From Actinomycetes bacterium (lineage in GTDB: Bacteria > Actinomycetota > Actinomycetes > Actinomycetales > Cellulomonadaceae), in NCBI GenBank assembly GCA_023389545.1, contig JAEWEI010000175.1, forward strand, positions 1-5,004: a DNA stretch of 5,004 nucleotides, given 5' to 3'. The notes beneath the pieces were generated by a model that did no database searches, had not been told where the DNA came from, and saw nothing but the letters and a program-made list of their open reading frames with translations. Shown piece after piece: positions 1 to 5,004 of the stretch (positions are counted from its first letter, which is position 1; each line of letters begins with the position of its first letter). Made by a program: the position numbers and the translations under genes.

Positions 1-423
1 GGGAACGTGTCGCAGGAGCCGCAGTGCCGCGTGTGCCGCGACCCGCGCCGATCGGCGGCCGTGCTGTGCGTGGTCGAGGAGCCGAAGGACGTCGTCGCGG
101 TGGAGCGCACGCGGGAGTTCCGCGGCAGGTACCACGTGCTCGGGGGCGCCATCAACCCGATCGCAGGGGTGGGGCCGGACGACCTGCGCATCAAGGAGCT
201 GTTGATGCGCCTGCAAGACGGCGTCGTCACGGAGGTCATTCTGGCGATGGACCCGAACGTCGAGGGCGAGGCGACGGCGACGTACCTGGCCCGGATGCTC
301 GTGCCGATGGGCCTCACCGTCAGCCGCCTGGCCTCGGGCCTGCCGGTGGGCGGGGACCTGGAGTACGCCGACGAGGTGACGCTGGGCCGGGCGTTCGAGG
401 GCCGGCGCCGGATCAGCGCGTAG
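1..423 (+). CDS. recR: Recombination mediator protein RecR, C-terminal 140 residues (5' end outside window)
   Basis: RecR acts in the cytoplasm with RecF/RecO to load RecA onto SSB-coated single-stranded DNA at gaps. The reading frame is open from base 1, so the gene starts upstream; the GTG at position 7 is an internal valine codon, not a start. The fragment begins inside the zinc finger: Cys9 and Cys12 (CRVC) are the second Cys pair, and the first pair lies off the window. A Toprim domain follows, with its conserved acidic stretch VVEEPKD at residues 24-30, [10 protein letters not shown] at 44-53, GVGPDDLRI at 56-64, and the second acidic cluster [15 protein letters not shown] at 84-98. The C-terminal Walker-like and tail motif [16 protein letters not shown] (113-128) is near-invariant in the family. 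RecR is usually about 200 residues, so roughly the first 60 are missing. The end at TAG fits the family's usual length after EGRRRI. Identification is very secure. Confidence 0.97.
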   Translation, partial: GNVSQEPQCRVCRDPRRSAAVLCVVEEPKDVVAVERTREFRGRYHVLGGAINPIAGVGPDDLRIKELLMRLQDGVVTEVILAMDPNVEGEATATYLARMLVPMGLTVSRLASGLPVGGDLEYADEVTLGRAFEGRRRISA

Positions 424-468
424 CCGGCACAGCACCGCAACGGGAGACGGAGAGGGAGTGTGAGGGCG

Positions 469-1062
469 ATGACGGAGCTCGATTTCCCGGGTGACGCGCA
501 GGACGCGGAGGTCGCGGACCTGCTCGAGGTCGCGCACACGATCGCGGAGGAGACCCGCAGCTTCCTCACCACGGTGACGGAGGTGGGCGCGGGCACAGGC
601 CCGGACTCCTCGATCCCGCTGCTGCTGCTCGCCGTCTCAGACCTGCTGGCCGCGGGCGCCCGGGCGGGCGCGATCGTGGACGTGGTGCCCCCGGAGCGGT
701 TCGAGCCTGATGTGGGCCCCGACCCGGATGTCGACCCACTGCGCTCCGCGCTGGCGGAGATCTTGCAGGGCATCGACGAGTACGCCGAGGTGGTGGACCC
801 GCTGCTGGGCGCCGAGGTCACGGCGTCGACCGTCTCCGGGGACCTCGTGGCCGTCGCCGGAGCGCTGCTCCAGGGGCTGCGCCACTACGACTCGGGCCAT
901 GAGCTCGAGGCCCTGTGGTGGTGGCAGTTCTCCTACCTGTCGAGCTGGGGCGAGCGGGCGTCGAGCGTGCTGCGGGTGCTGCAGGTGCTGCTGGGCCACC
1001 TGCGCCTGGACGTGGACGACGACGTGGCCGCCGAGGCGGAGTACGACGCGCTGCAGCCCTGA
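469..1062 (+). CDS. DUF5063-like protein of unknown function, recR-linked
   Basis: This is a 197-residue, strongly acidic, probably cytoplasmic protein with no signal peptide or clear membrane span. I recognise it as the DUF5063-type protein commonly encoded just after recR in actinobacteria; no biochemical role is known to me. Predicted character is mostly helical: a helix at about 12-36 (VADLLEVAHTIAEETRSFL), a hydrophobic helix at 48-63, then a proline/aspartate-rich turn (ERFEP at 76-80, PDPDVDP just after), further helices, and a conspicuous aromatic cluster LWWWQFSYLSSWGER from residue 149. The tail is Asp/Glu-rich. The ATG at 469 has GGGAG at 454-458, 10 bases upstream. An in-frame GTG at 460 with GGAG at 449-452 (7-base spacing) is nearly as good and would add three residues, so the start is uncertain by that much. 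The gap to recR is only 45 bases with no evident terminator, so co-transcription is likely. Its stop is 13 bases from that of the convergent ABC permease. Confidence 0.85.
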   Translation: MTELDFPGDAQDAEVADLLEVAHTIAEETRSFLTTVTEVGAGTGPDSSIPLLLLAVSDLLAAGARAGAIVDVVPPERFEPDVGPDPDVDPLRSALAEILQGIDEYAEVVDPLLGAEVTASTVSGDLVAVAGALLQGLRHYDSGHELEALWWWQFSYLSSWGERASSVLRVLQVLLGHLRLDVDDDVAAEAEYDALQP

Positions 1063-1064
1063 TC

Positions 1065-1095
1065 GCGGCGGTCGGTCACGCGACCCGGGTGCCGC
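1065..1095. terminator. Possible bidirectional hairpin at the convergent gene junction
   Basis: The sequence GGTCG (1070-1074) pairs with CGACC (1081-1085) around a 6-base loop. The flanking GCGGC (1065-1069) can pair with GCCGC (1091-1095) across a 5-base bulge on the 3' side. The element spans the 13-base gap between the stop codons of the DUF5063 gene and the permease and runs into the last codons of the permease. There is no T-tract on either side, so as an intrinsic terminator it is weak. In a sequence this GC-rich such pairings also arise by chance. Confidence 0.25.
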
Positions 1096-2236
1096 GCGCC
1101 AGCGTCCGCTGCGGAACGCGCAGGCGGCGCACCGCCGTGACGACGCCGGCGGCGCCGAGCAGCAGGTTCACCCCGAGCCCCCACGGCCACACCGGCGACT
1201 TCTGGGGGTCGCGCTCGGCGACTGGGGAGTCGGTGACGAGCGTCCAGTCGTCGTAGTCGTGGCACTGGTTCTCCTCGGCGGCTGGGCCCGCGCGGAGCTC
1301 ACGGACGCCGAGCCGGATCCCGCTGAGCGGGTCGAAGGTCGAGGTGTACCACCCGGCGTCGTGCCCGCTGCCAGCACCGTCAGCCACGATGACCAGCGGG
1401 TTCGCGGCGAGCAGCCACCAGGTCCGCTCGGTGTGCAACTGGGTGGTGGTCCGGGTCACCCACGCGCACTCGGGGGCGCCGGACGTCATGTCGTCGGTCG
1501 GGACGTTGGACCACGTCCGGACGTCCTCGGTTTGGGACACCATGCCGGTGCCCAGCGTCAGCACGAAGACGAGCGGCGCGATGAGCGTGGTCGCGGCGAT
1601 CGTGAGGAACGTCAGCAGAGTCGAGCCGGCCGTCCGGGCGACCAACGCGGACCAGCCCACGCCGATGGCGCACACGCACGCGAGCAGCACTGCGGTGAGC
1701 AGCACGGCGACGACAAAGGACAGCGCCGGGGTGCCGCCCATCAGCACGCCGAGCAGCAGGAACGGCAGGCTCGCGACGAGGAAGGCCAACGAGGCGGCCC
1801 ATGCGGCGAGCAGCTTGCCGAGCACGATTTCCGCGGGGCTGAGCAGTGTGACCTGGAGGGTGGCCAGGGTGCCGGCGTTGCGGTCGCCGTTGATCGAGGT
1901 GGAGCTCAGGGTGGGCGTGACCAGCAGCCCCAGGCCGAGCACGAGCATCAGCACGGAGGAGAACAGCAGCGGTCCACGTGAGGCGGAGGCGCCCGCGCTG
2001 CTGGACAGCGCGTTGATCGCCCCGGAGTTGAGCAGCGTGAGCCCGCCCACCACCACGAACCAGACGATGAGGGCCACGATCCACCGGGTGGAGCGCACCC
2101 GCTGGCGCAGCTCGAGGGCCGCGACGGTGCGCACGCCATGCCAGGTGACGTGCCAGGCGCCGCCGTTGTGGGGCTGCGGGTTCGCGGGCGCGCCGGGCGG
2201 CGGCGGGACGTCGATGTCGTGCGTGAGCGTGCTCAT
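1076..2236 (-). CDS. ABC-2-type transporter permease subunit, six predicted membrane helices
   Basis: This 386-residue inner-membrane protein is the transmembrane half of an ABC exporter whose ATPase is encoded directly upstream. The substrate cannot be read from sequence. A cytoplasmic N-terminus (Pro-rich, 1-35) leads to six hydrophobic segments at about 53-69, 90-107, 147-166, 172-195, 207-232 and 350-369. Between segments 2 and 3 lies the typical ABC-2 cytoplasmic coupling stretch, with NGDRNAGTLATLQVTLLSP at 116-134 and GKLLAA at 140-145, matching the family pattern of an ER/DR-x-x-GTL followed by LSP and GK. A large loop of about 117 residues (233-349), predicted outside, separates segments 5 and 6. 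It holds Cys257 and Cys325 and several Trp, so a disulfide is plausible. The ATG overlaps the ATPase stop by four bases (ATGA), with GAGGAG five bases upstream (2242-2247), which indicates translational coupling. A single permease gene suggests a homodimer in the membrane. Confidence 0.9.
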   Translation of the reverse strand: MSTLTHDIDVPPPPGAPANPQPHNGGAWHVTWHGVRTVAALELRQRVRSTRWIVALIVWFVVVGGLTLLNSGAINALSSSAGASASRGPLLFSSVLMLVLGLGLLVTPTLSSTSINGDRNAGTLATLQVTLLSPAEIVLGKLLAAWAASLAFLVASLPFLLLGVLMGGTPALSFVVAVLLTAVLLACVCAIGVGWSALVARTAGSTLLTFLTIAATTLIAPLVFVLTLGTGMVSQTEDVRTWSNVPTDDMTSGAPECAWVTRTTTQLHTERTWWLLAANPLVIVADGAGSGHDAGWYTSTFDPLSGIRLGVRELRAGPAAEENQCHDYDDWTLVTDSPVAERDPQKSPVWPWGLGVNLLLGAAGVVTAVRRLRVPQRTLARGTRVA

Positions 2237-3240
2237 CGGCGCTCCTCGTCGAGGGTCAGGTAGGCCTGCTCGAGCTCGCCGCCCACGGGCGCCAGCGACG
2301 TGACGGGCACTCCGGCGCCGACGGCGTCGCGCACCAGGCGGGCGGCGCCCGCATCGCCGGCGACTTCGAGGAGCACCCCGCCGGGTGCGCTGTCGGGCGA
2401 GCCGGGTGGCGGCGCGTCGTCGTCAGGCCGCCATACCGAGCCCGTGGACGAGAGCCAGTGGGTGAGCGCCCCGTACGACAGTGCGCGGAGCCGCCAGGTG
2501 CGCTGGGCGGGCACGTTCCTCGCGAGCGCCTGCGGCGTGACGGTGCGCCCGCGCGAGAGGAACACCGCGTCGTCCACCAGCTCGTCAAGCTCGGACAGCA
2601 CGTGGCTGGAGACCAGCACTGTGGCGCCCTTGGCGGCGAGGGCCCGCAGCAGCTCGCGCAGGTCCACGCGCGATCGGGGGTCGAGGCCGCTGGCGGGCTC
2701 GTCGAGCAGCAGCACCCTCGGGGAGTGCACGAGCGCCCGCGCCAGACCGAGCCGCTGCTTCTGGCCCCTGGACAGGACGCTCGCGGGGCGGTCGGCGTAC
2801 TCGGTCAGGTGCACGGTCTCCAGGAGCTCCGCGACCCGGGCCTGCGCGCTTTCGCGCGGCAGCCGGTACGCAGCGGCGTAGGTGGTCAGCACCTCGCGTG
2901 CGGTGAGCGAGTCCCAGGTGCCGAACGCGTCGGGCATCCAGCCGGTGAGGGCCCTGGCCGCGCCGCCGTCGGTCACCGGGTCGTGGCCGCCGACGCGCAC
3001 GTGGCCCGCATCGGGCACCAGGAGCCCGGCGAGCACCAGCAGCAGGGTCGTCTTGCCGGAGCCGTTGGGCCCGATGAGCGCGGTGACGCGCCCCGGGCGG
3101 GCCTCGAGGTCGACGCCGTCGAGGGCGCGGACGGCGCCGAACGACCGTGCGACCCCCCGCACGACGATTCCCGCGTGATCGGCCGGGGAGGCGCCGGGAA
3201 CTGGCCCGGGGGAGGCGGTGCTCTCGACAGTGGGAGGCAT
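2233..3240 (-). CDS. ABC transporter ATP-binding protein (ABC-2 exporter type)
   Basis: This 335-residue ATPase powers the exporter formed with the permease downstream. Landmarks in order: A-loop region with VRSFGAV-type start (about 30-40), Walker A GPNGSGKTT at 57-65, Q-loop region WMPDAFG at 101-107 where the usual Gln is Asp104, signature LSRGQKQRLGLARAL at 156-170 (LSRGQ in place of LSGGQ), Walker B VLLLDEP at 176-182 with catalytic Glu181, D-loop SGLD at 184-187, and H-switch His213 in SSHVLSELDEL. The nucleotide-binding domain ends near 235. About 100 residues follow, with a Pro/Asp-rich linker (271-288) and the LEQAYL motif near the end that is usual for this subfamily. The N-terminus has about 24 low-complexity residues before the domain. 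The ATG at 3240 has no convincing Shine-Dalgarno but a TAGCCT box 6 bases upstream, which would fit a leaderless transcript. A GTG at residue 27 is the only obvious later start and sits inside the domain, so I keep the ATG. Confidence 0.93.
   Translation of the reverse strand: MPPTVESTASPGPVPGASPADHAGIVVRGVARSFGAVRALDGVDLEARPGRVTALIGPNGSGKTTLLLVLAGLLVPDAGHVRVGGHDPVTDGGAARALTGWMPDAFGTWDSLTAREVLTTYAAAYRLPRESAQARVAELLETVHLTEYADRPASVLSRGQKQRLGLARALVHSPRVLLLDEPASGLDPRSRVDLRELLRALAAKGATVLVSSHVLSELDELVDDAVFLSRGRTVTPQALARNVPAQRTWRLRALSYGALTHWLSSTGSVWRPDDDAPPPGSPDSAPGGVLLEVAGDAGAARLVRDAVGAGVPVTSLAPVGGELEQAYLTLDEERR
2242..2247 (-). promoter_or_regulatory. Ribosome binding site for the ABC permease, inside the ATPase gene
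   Basis: GAGGAG on the minus strand sits five bases before the permease ATG and within the last codons of the ATPase. With the ATGA stop/start overlap it points to coupled translation of the two subunits, which would keep their amounts matched. Confidence 0.75.
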
Positions 3241-3246
3241 CTGCCC

Positions 3247-3252
3247 AGGCTA
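3247..3252 (-). promoter_or_regulatory. Candidate -10 box for a leaderless ABC operon transcript
   Basis: On the minus strand TAGCCT fits the actinobacterial TANNNT -10 pattern and lies exactly 6 bases before the ATPase ATG, so transcription would begin at or next to the A of the ATG. No good -35 hexamer is seen at 16-19 bases further upstream. Support comes from the spacing and from the lack of a Shine-Dalgarno sequence; a chance match is quite possible. Confidence 0.35.
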
Positions 3253-3303
3253 GGGGCCTGTGATGCCCGCGTCCGGCGAATCCTGTGGGGAGGATGTGAC
3301 AGA

Positions 3304-3309
3304 TACGGT
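3304..3309 (+). promoter_or_regulatory. Candidate -10 box for the TSUP permease gene
   Basis: TACGGT fits TANNNT and ends 8 bases before the ATG at 3318, which would give a leaderless or almost leaderless mRNA. An overlapping GGTGG (3307-3311), 6 bases before the ATG, could instead be a weak Shine-Dalgarno sequence, so the two readings compete. No clear -35 element is visible. Confidence 0.3.
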
Positions 3310-3317
3310 GGCGAACC

Positions 3318-4100
3318 ATGACGATCTCGGGCCTCGAGCTGACCGCCGCCACGCTGGCGCTGCTGGTGCTCGCGGCTTTCGCCGCGGGGTGGGTCGACGC
3401 TGTCGTAGGCGGGGGCGGGCTGCTGCAGCTCCCCGCGTTGCTGCTGGTGCCCGGCATCTCGCCGGTGCAGGCGCTGGCGACGAACAAGGTCGCGGGCATC
3501 CTCGGCACGTCGGTCAGCGCGGCGACGTTCTACCGGCGCGTGCAGCCAGGGTTGGCCACCGCGGGCCCGATGGCGCTCACGGCCCTGGTGGGGGCGGGCG
3601 GGGGCGCGGCGCTCGCCGGGGCGATCCCGGAGGGCGTGTTCCAGCCGGTGATCCTGGTGGCCCTGGTGGCCGTCGCCGTCTACACCGTGGCGCGGCCGCA
3701 ACTCGGCAGGGCCACCGAGCTGCGGTGGGAGGGGCGGCGGCGCCTGCTCGTGGCGTTGGGGCTGGGCGCGGTGATCGGCGTCTACGACGGGCTGCTGGGC
3801 CCGGGCACCGGATCATTCCTGGTGATCAGCCTGGTGAGCGTGCTCGGGTACGGCTTCCTCGAGGCGTCGGCGCAGGCCAAGATCGTCAACGCCGCCACCA
3901 ACCTGGGCGCCCTGATCGTGTTCACGCTGCACGGGGCGCCGCTGTGGGCGCTGGGCCTGGTGATGGGGGCGGCGAACATCGTCGGCGCGTACACGGGAGC
4001 CCGGATGGCCGTCGCCCGGGGCAGCGCGTTCGTGCGGGTCGTCTTCGTCGCCGTGGTGGGCGCGCTGATCGTGAAGTTGGCGGCCGATCTGCTGGCGTGA
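3318..4100 (+). CDS. TSUP family membrane permease, YfcA-like (sulfite/sulfonate exporter TauE/SafE superfamily)
   Basis: This 260-residue, highly hydrophobic protein should have about eight membrane helices arranged as two related halves, as in the TauE/SafE superfamily, which moves small organic or sulfur-containing anions. The actual substrate is unknown. First-half motif: AGWVDAVVGGGGLLQLPALL at 23-42, then ALATNKVAGILGTSVSA at 52-68. Second-half motif: GVYDGLLGPGTGSFL at 154-168, then AKIVNAATNLGALIVF at 187-202. The pattern D-x-(V/I)-x-GGGGL plus YDG-x-x-GPGTGSF is that of E. coli YfcA. Length is normal for the family. The start is fixed by an in-frame TGA at 3297-3299 and the absence of any other start before the ATG. 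The gene is divergent from the ABC operon and has its own intergenic region on both sides, so it is probably transcribed alone, possibly reading on into ask. Family assignment is firm; function at substrate level is not. Confidence 0.94.
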   Translation: MTISGLELTAATLALLVLAAFAAGWVDAVVGGGGLLQLPALLLVPGISPVQALATNKVAGILGTSVSAATFYRRVQPGLATAGPMALTALVGAGGGAALAGAIPEGVFQPVILVALVAVAVYTVARPQLGRATELRWEGRRRLLVALGLGAVIGVYDGLLGPGTGSFLVISLVSVLGYGFLEASAQAKIVNAATNLGALIVFTLHGAPLWALGLVMGAANIVGAYTGARMAVARGSAFVRVVFVAVVGALIVKLAADLLA

Positions 4101-4207
4101 CGACAGCGTCCGCCATGCGAACCTGGGGGAGTCCGAAGTCTGGGCCATCCTAGACTCGTCGGGTCCATGAGCGCGACCCGTTCGACCCCCTGTCCGGAGA
4201 CACCAAC
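4101..4207 (+). promoter_or_regulatory. ask leader and promoter region
   Basis: This 107-base gap carries a good TANNNT -10 match, TAGACT, at 4151-4156, though no convincing -35. The arms AGTCT (4137-4141) and AGACT (4152-4156) form an inverted repeat with a 10-base centre, and the right arm lies within the -10 box. An alternative partner GAGTC (4129-4133) for GACTC (4153-4157) also exists. A Shine-Dalgarno GGAG at 4196-4199 lies 8 bases before the ask GTG. The layout suggests that ask has its own promoter; whether the dyad is an operator is unproven. Confidence 0.45.
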
Positions 4208-4217
4208 GTGGCCCTGA
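4167..4217 (+). CDS. Possible 16-codon upstream ORF overlapping the ask start
   Basis: An ATG at 4167, just after the candidate -10 box at 4151-4156, opens a 16-codon frame reading [16 protein letters not shown] and ends at TGA 4215-4217. It is in a different frame from ask and overlaps the ask GTG (4208) by ten bases, so ribosomes ending here would be close to the ask start. It has no Shine-Dalgarno sequence and would have to be read from a leaderless or very short-leader mRNA. Four of sixteen codons are Thr and none is Lys. A short ORF like this can occur by chance; translation is not shown. Confidence 0.25.
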   Translation: MSATRSTPCPETPTWP

Positions 4218-5004
4218 TCGTGCAGAAGTACGGTGGTTCGTCCGTCGCTGACGCCACCGGCGTCAAGCGCGTGGCGAAGCGCATCGCCGAGTCCAAGCGT
4301 GCCGGGAACGACGTGGTCGTGGTCGTCTCGGCCATGGGCGACACCACCGACGAGCTGATCGACCTGGCCAACGAGATCACGCCGCTGCCGCCGTCACGGG
4401 AGATGGACATCCTGCTGACCGCCGGCGAGCGCATCTCCATGTCGCTGCTCGCGATGGCCATCGCGAACCTGGGCGTCGAGGCGCGCTCGTTCACCGGGCA
4501 GCAGGCCGGGGTCATCACGGACGACGTGCACGGCAAGGCCCGCATCATCGACGTCACGCCCAGCCGGATCCAGGCCGCCGTCGACGACGGCGCGGTGGCG
4601 ATCGTCGCCGGGTTCCAGGGCGTCACCCAGCACACCAACGACGTGACGACCCTCGGCCGCGGCGGCTCCGACACCACGGCCGTGGCGCTCGCGGCCGCGC
4701 TCAACGCCGACGTGTGCGAGATCTACAGCGACGTCGACGGGGTCTTCACCGCCGATCCGCGCATCGTGCCGTCCGCGCGCAAGCTCGACCGGATCAACTA
4801 CGACGAGATGCTCGAGATGGCGGCGAGCGGCGCCAAGGTGCTGGTGCTGCGCTGCGTCGAGTACGCCCGCCGGTACGACGTCCCGATCCACGTGCGCTCC
4901 TCGTTCTCCGCGCACCCCGGGACGATGGTCATGAACTACGAGCCCGCCGAGGGCGCCGACGAGGGAGCAGACGTGATGGAGCAGCCGATCATCGCGGGGG
5001 TCGC
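4208..5004 (+). CDS. lysC: Aspartate kinase (aspartokinase), N-terminal 265 residues; 3' end outside window
   Basis: The enzyme phosphorylates L-aspartate to 4-phospho-L-aspartate with ATP, the first step to lysine, diaminopimelate, threonine and methionine. In this family it is feedback-controlled by lysine plus threonine through C-terminal ACT domains, which lie beyond the window. The kinase domain is complete: KYGGSS at 7-12 (ATP/phosphate binding), [14 protein letters not shown] at 37-50, LLTAGERIS at 69-77, [11 protein letters not shown] at 99-109, IVAGFQGV at 132-139, [11 protein letters not shown] at 148-158 and [16 protein letters not shown] at 173-188. The N-terminus aligns from the first residue with Corynebacterium LysC. 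The GTG start is chosen because it gives [12 protein letters not shown] (first residue read as Met) and has GGAG 8 bases upstream. The frame stays open to the end, two bases past codon 265. At residues 256-257 there is a strong internal start (see separate entry). The gene is also called ask in actinobacteria; asd would be expected next. Confidence 0.97.
   Translation, partial: MALIVQKYGGSSVADATGVKRVAKRIAESKRAGNDVVVVVSAMGDTTDELIDLANEITPLPPSREMDILLTAGERISMSLLAMAIANLGVEARSFTGQQAGVITDDVHGKARIIDVTPSRIQAAVDDGAVAIVAGFQGVTQHTNDVTTLGRGGSDTTAVALAAALNADVCEIYSDVDGVFTADPRIVPSARKLDRINYDEMLEMAASGAKVLVLRCVEYARRYDVPIHVRSSFSAHPGTMVMNYEPAEGADEGADVMEQPIIAGV
4961..4978 (+). promoter_or_regulatory. Internal ribosome binding site and start for the aspartate kinase beta subunit
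   Basis: GAGGGAG (4961-4967) precedes in-frame GTG (4973-4975, codon 256) by 5 bases and ATG (4976-4978, codon 257) by 8 bases. The point lies in the acidic linker between the kinase and ACT domains. In Corynebacterium glutamicum and Bacillus subtilis, lysC makes a separate small regulatory beta subunit from an internal start at this place. In C. glutamicum, as I recall its sequence, that Met sits shortly before the motif ending LTGVA, matching [10 protein letters not shown] here. Use of the start in this organism is inferred. Confidence 0.65.

Noticed and set aside
7..423. A GTG start at position 7 giving a 138-residue protein.
   Set aside because: The frame is open to base 1 and the GTG falls inside the RecR zinc finger, so the gene begins upstream of the window.
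710..1981. Long plus-strand open frame of 423 codons across the DUF5063 end and the permease.
   Set aside because: It is rich in Arg, Gly, Gln and His low-complexity sequence with no recognisable domain, overlaps two genes with clear family motifs, and is the usual out-of-frame openness of very GC-rich DNA.
1344..2303. Plus-strand frame of 319 codons antisense to the permease.
   Set aside because: It is Ser/Thr/Ala-rich with no motif; it is the antisense of the permease, whose membrane helices and coupling motif make it the real gene.
3287..3296. Strong GGGGAGG followed at once by ATG (3294), as a possible start for a gene before TSUP.
   Set aside because: The spacing is zero and the ATG is in the same frame as the TGA at 3297-3299, so it stops immediately.
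2458..3321. Plus-strand frame antisense to the ABC ATPase.
   Set aside because: The opposite strand carries intact Walker A, signature, Walker B and H-switch motifs; this frame shows no protein-like pattern.
2585..3508. Minus-strand frame running over the ATPase start and into the TSUP gene.
   Set aside because: It is an Arg/Ala/Pro-rich shadow; it would overlap the divergent promoter region and two well-supported genes.
4150..4704. Minus-strand frame antisense to aspartate kinase.
   Set aside because: It is Ser/Thr-rich without a domain, and the plus strand encodes a near-perfect aspartate kinase.
1..5004. tRNA or rRNA genes, CRISPR arrays, insertion-sequence ends, toxin-antitoxin or phage-defence genes.
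   Set aside because: I found no repeated unit arrays, no cloverleaf-like GTTCRANNC segments and no protein motifs of such systems in either strand.

Overview
The window is a GC-rich stretch (third codon positions almost all G or C) from a high-GC actinobacterium. The aspartate kinase reads much like the Corynebacterium LysC family and the whole set resembles Cellulomonas-type Micrococcales, but the genus is an inference from protein character, not a search result. Coding density is high. I see no mobile element, CRISPR array, tRNA or rRNA.

Layout, left to right. (1) The 3' end of recR (1-423, +) runs into a small DUF5063-like gene of unknown function (469-1062, +), probably in one operon. 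(2) On the opposite strand lies a two-gene ABC exporter operon: the ATPase (3240-2233) followed by its ABC-2-type six-helix permease (2236-1076), with start and stop overlapping as ATGA. The permease converges on the DUF5063 gene with only 13 bases between stop codons. (3) Divergent from the ABC operon across a 77-base gap is a complete TSUP/YfcA-type membrane permease (3318-4100, +). (4) After a 107-base gap holding a likely promoter and a possible leader ORF comes the 5' part of aspartate kinase (4208-5004, +), cut by the window edge just after a well-formed internal start that would give the separate regulatory beta subunit.

How the parts work together. RecR is a recombinational-repair mediator, and the DUF5063 protein travels with it. 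Aspartate kinase opens the lysine/threonine/methionine/diaminopimelate pathway. The ABC exporter and the TSUP permease appear to be cargo sitting between the recR block and ask; nothing in the sequence ties their substrates to either neighbour. This is mostly ordinary core-genome territory. I do not see a new multi-gene system. The points most worth a second look are the internal aspartate kinase start, the short ORF overlapping the ask start, the non-canonical Q-loop and signature of the ABC ATPase, the large probably disulfide-bonded outer loop of its permease, and the possibly leaderless divergent promoters at 3241-3317.
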